A stretch of 64,000 nt of DNA, taken from the NCBI GenBank assembly GCA_031179305.1, contig JAPSHX010000012.1, forward strand, positions 1 through 64,000. Reading direction: 5' to 3'. Origin of the DNA: Paenarthrobacter sp. GTDB lineage: Bacteria; Actinomycetota; Actinomycetes; Actinomycetales; Micrococcaceae. Positions within the stretch are counted from its first letter, which is position 1; each line of letters begins with the position of its first letter. Shown here piece by piece: positions 63,287 to 64,000 of the stretch. Made by a program: the position numbers and the translations under genes. The notes under the pieces were generated by a model, which was given only the letters and a program-made list of their open reading frames with translations, ran no database searches and was not told the DNA's origin.

Positions 63287-64000
63287 GGCGTTTCCGGAGG
63301 AATTTTACGTCCAGCACCGAGCACCGCGATGCCAACTCCGAGGAGCAGGATCAGTCCGCCCAGGATCTCGGTCAGCGTGGGAATCTCGTTCAGGACCAGC
63401 CACGCGGCCGTCATCCCCACCACGGGGACCAAAAGCGTGAAGGGCACGACGTCGGAGCTCGGGTACAGCGACAACAAACGGTTCCAGATGCCGTACCCAA
63501 TCAGCGACGCGAACACGGCAGTGTAGATCGCGCTCAGTATGGTGGCGGGTTGCAGGTCCGTGAGCGTAGTCAGCACAGTGTCGGGCCCGTCCACTACCAG
63601 CGATAAGCCAGCCAACGGAACCGGCACCACGGCGCCGGACCACACCACCAACCCCAAACCGGAAGCGGCCTTCGTATGCCGGGCCACCACATTCCCGACG
63701 GCCCACGACAACGCCGCGGCCAGAACGATCATGAGCGGCAGTACCGGAGCCACGGCACTTCGCCCCAATGCCACCACCGCCAAGCCTGCGATGCCCAAAG
63801 CTACGCCAGCCAATTGGCGCCGGCCCGGCCTCTCGCCAAGGAATCCCGCCGCAAGCAAGATCGTGAACAACACCTGCGCCTGAAGCACCAACGATGCCAA
63901 ACCGGCCGGCATGCCAAGTGCCATGCCCAGATACAGGAGACCGAATTGGCCGGCACTCATGAAAAGCCCGACGCCGACAATCGCCTTCCAGCCCACGTCT
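63259..64000 (-). CDS. EamA/DMT family transporter (5' end beyond window)
   Basis: About 247 residues are visible, against about 300 for the family, so roughly one or two N-terminal helices are cut off by the window edge. Two EamA repeats can be seen: GLASLVLQAQVLFTILLAAG with FLGERPGRRQLAGVALGIAG, and IGYGIWNRLLSLYPSSDVVP with TLLVPVVGMTAAWLVLNEI. Members export amino acids, sugars or nucleosides. The final residues PVVRPALRL and the stop codon come from the palindromic element that overlaps the gene's 3' end. Confidence 0.88.
   Translation of the reverse strand, partial: DVGWKAIVGVGLFMSAGQFGLLYLGMALGMPAGLASLVLQAQVLFTILLAAGFLGERPGRRQLAGVALGIAGLAVVALGRSAVAPVLPLMIVLAAALSWAVGNVVARHTKAASGLGLVVWSGAVVPVPLAGLSLVVDGPDTVLTTLTDLQPATILSAIYTAVFASLIGYGIWNRLLSLYPSSDVVPFTLLVPVVGMTAAWLVLNEIPTLTEILGGLILLLGVGIAVLGAGRKIPPETPVVRPALRL

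Overview
The window reads as chromosomal DNA of a high-GC, free-living actinobacterium. Gene content and protein style (proteasome activator Bpa, GTP-dependent PEPCK, RqlH-type helicase, Tat lipoproteins, many DAO and ABC catabolic operons) point to the Arthrobacter/Paenarthrobacter group of the Micrococcaceae. That placement is inference from protein resemblance; no rRNA or other taxonomic marker is present. Four tRNA genes (Thr-CGT, Ser-TGA, Ser-GCT, Arg-ACG) sit between ordinary housekeeping genes. I see no insertion sequence, prophage or CRISPR array.

Layout. 0.1-1.3 kb: tRNA-Thr followed by a decayed hipBA-like toxin-antitoxin remnant. 1.3-9.5 kb: a five-gene minus-strand operon (DUF5058-type membrane protein, second membrane protein, M20 amidohydrolase, type III CoA-transferase, fused carboxyltransferase) divergent from an amidase that converges on a two-unit Lrp regulator. 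9.6-16 kb: aldo/keto reductase, bpa with a partner gene, ybdD-cstA, PadR regulator and quinone oxidoreductase. 16-34 kb: tRNA-Ser, VOC protein, a 1509-residue secreted nuclease/5'-nucleotidase, FAD protein, prolyl oligopeptidase, tRNA-Ser, MFS exporter, RqlH helicase, phosphomannomutase, and an nsrR-hmp nitric oxide defence pair. 34-36.3 kb: pckG and tRNA-Arg. 36.5-45.8 kb: a complete-looking sialic acid uptake and catabolism locus (nanR, four-protein Dpp-like ABC transporter with a permease-ATPase fusion, nanA, nanK, nanE). 46-51.9 kb: a disulfide oxidoreductase, then a self-regulated module of degenerate ABC ATPase, YhgE/Pip membrane protein and TetR, then a small membrane protein. 52.4-63.2 kb: a six-gene minus-strand operon (amidohydrolase, peptide-type ABC transporter, DAO-family oxidase) divergent from a TetR regulator and an aminobutyraldehyde-type dehydrogenase. 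The window ends in a truncated EamA transporter.

How it works together. Most of the window is catabolic: amide and acyl-CoA chemistry (1.3-8.6 kb), sialic acid to GlcNAc-6-P (37-46 kb), and a possible amide/amine to aldehyde to acid route (52-63 kb). CRP-like TGTGA-N6-TCATA sites precede the first and last of these operons, and a similar site lies in the sialic acid promoter, which suggests common carbon control.

The most unusual feature is a family of roughly 60-75 bp palindromic elements with CGTTGYGRGGCCYGCT-type arms. It occurs at five intergenic places (39.2, 45.8, 51.1, 51.9 and 63.2 kb), twice as tandem arrays of three and seven units. Every one begins 7-17 bases after a plus-strand stop codon and none lies in a promoter region. 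One sits inside the sialic acid transporter operon and one supplies the last codons of the EamA gene.
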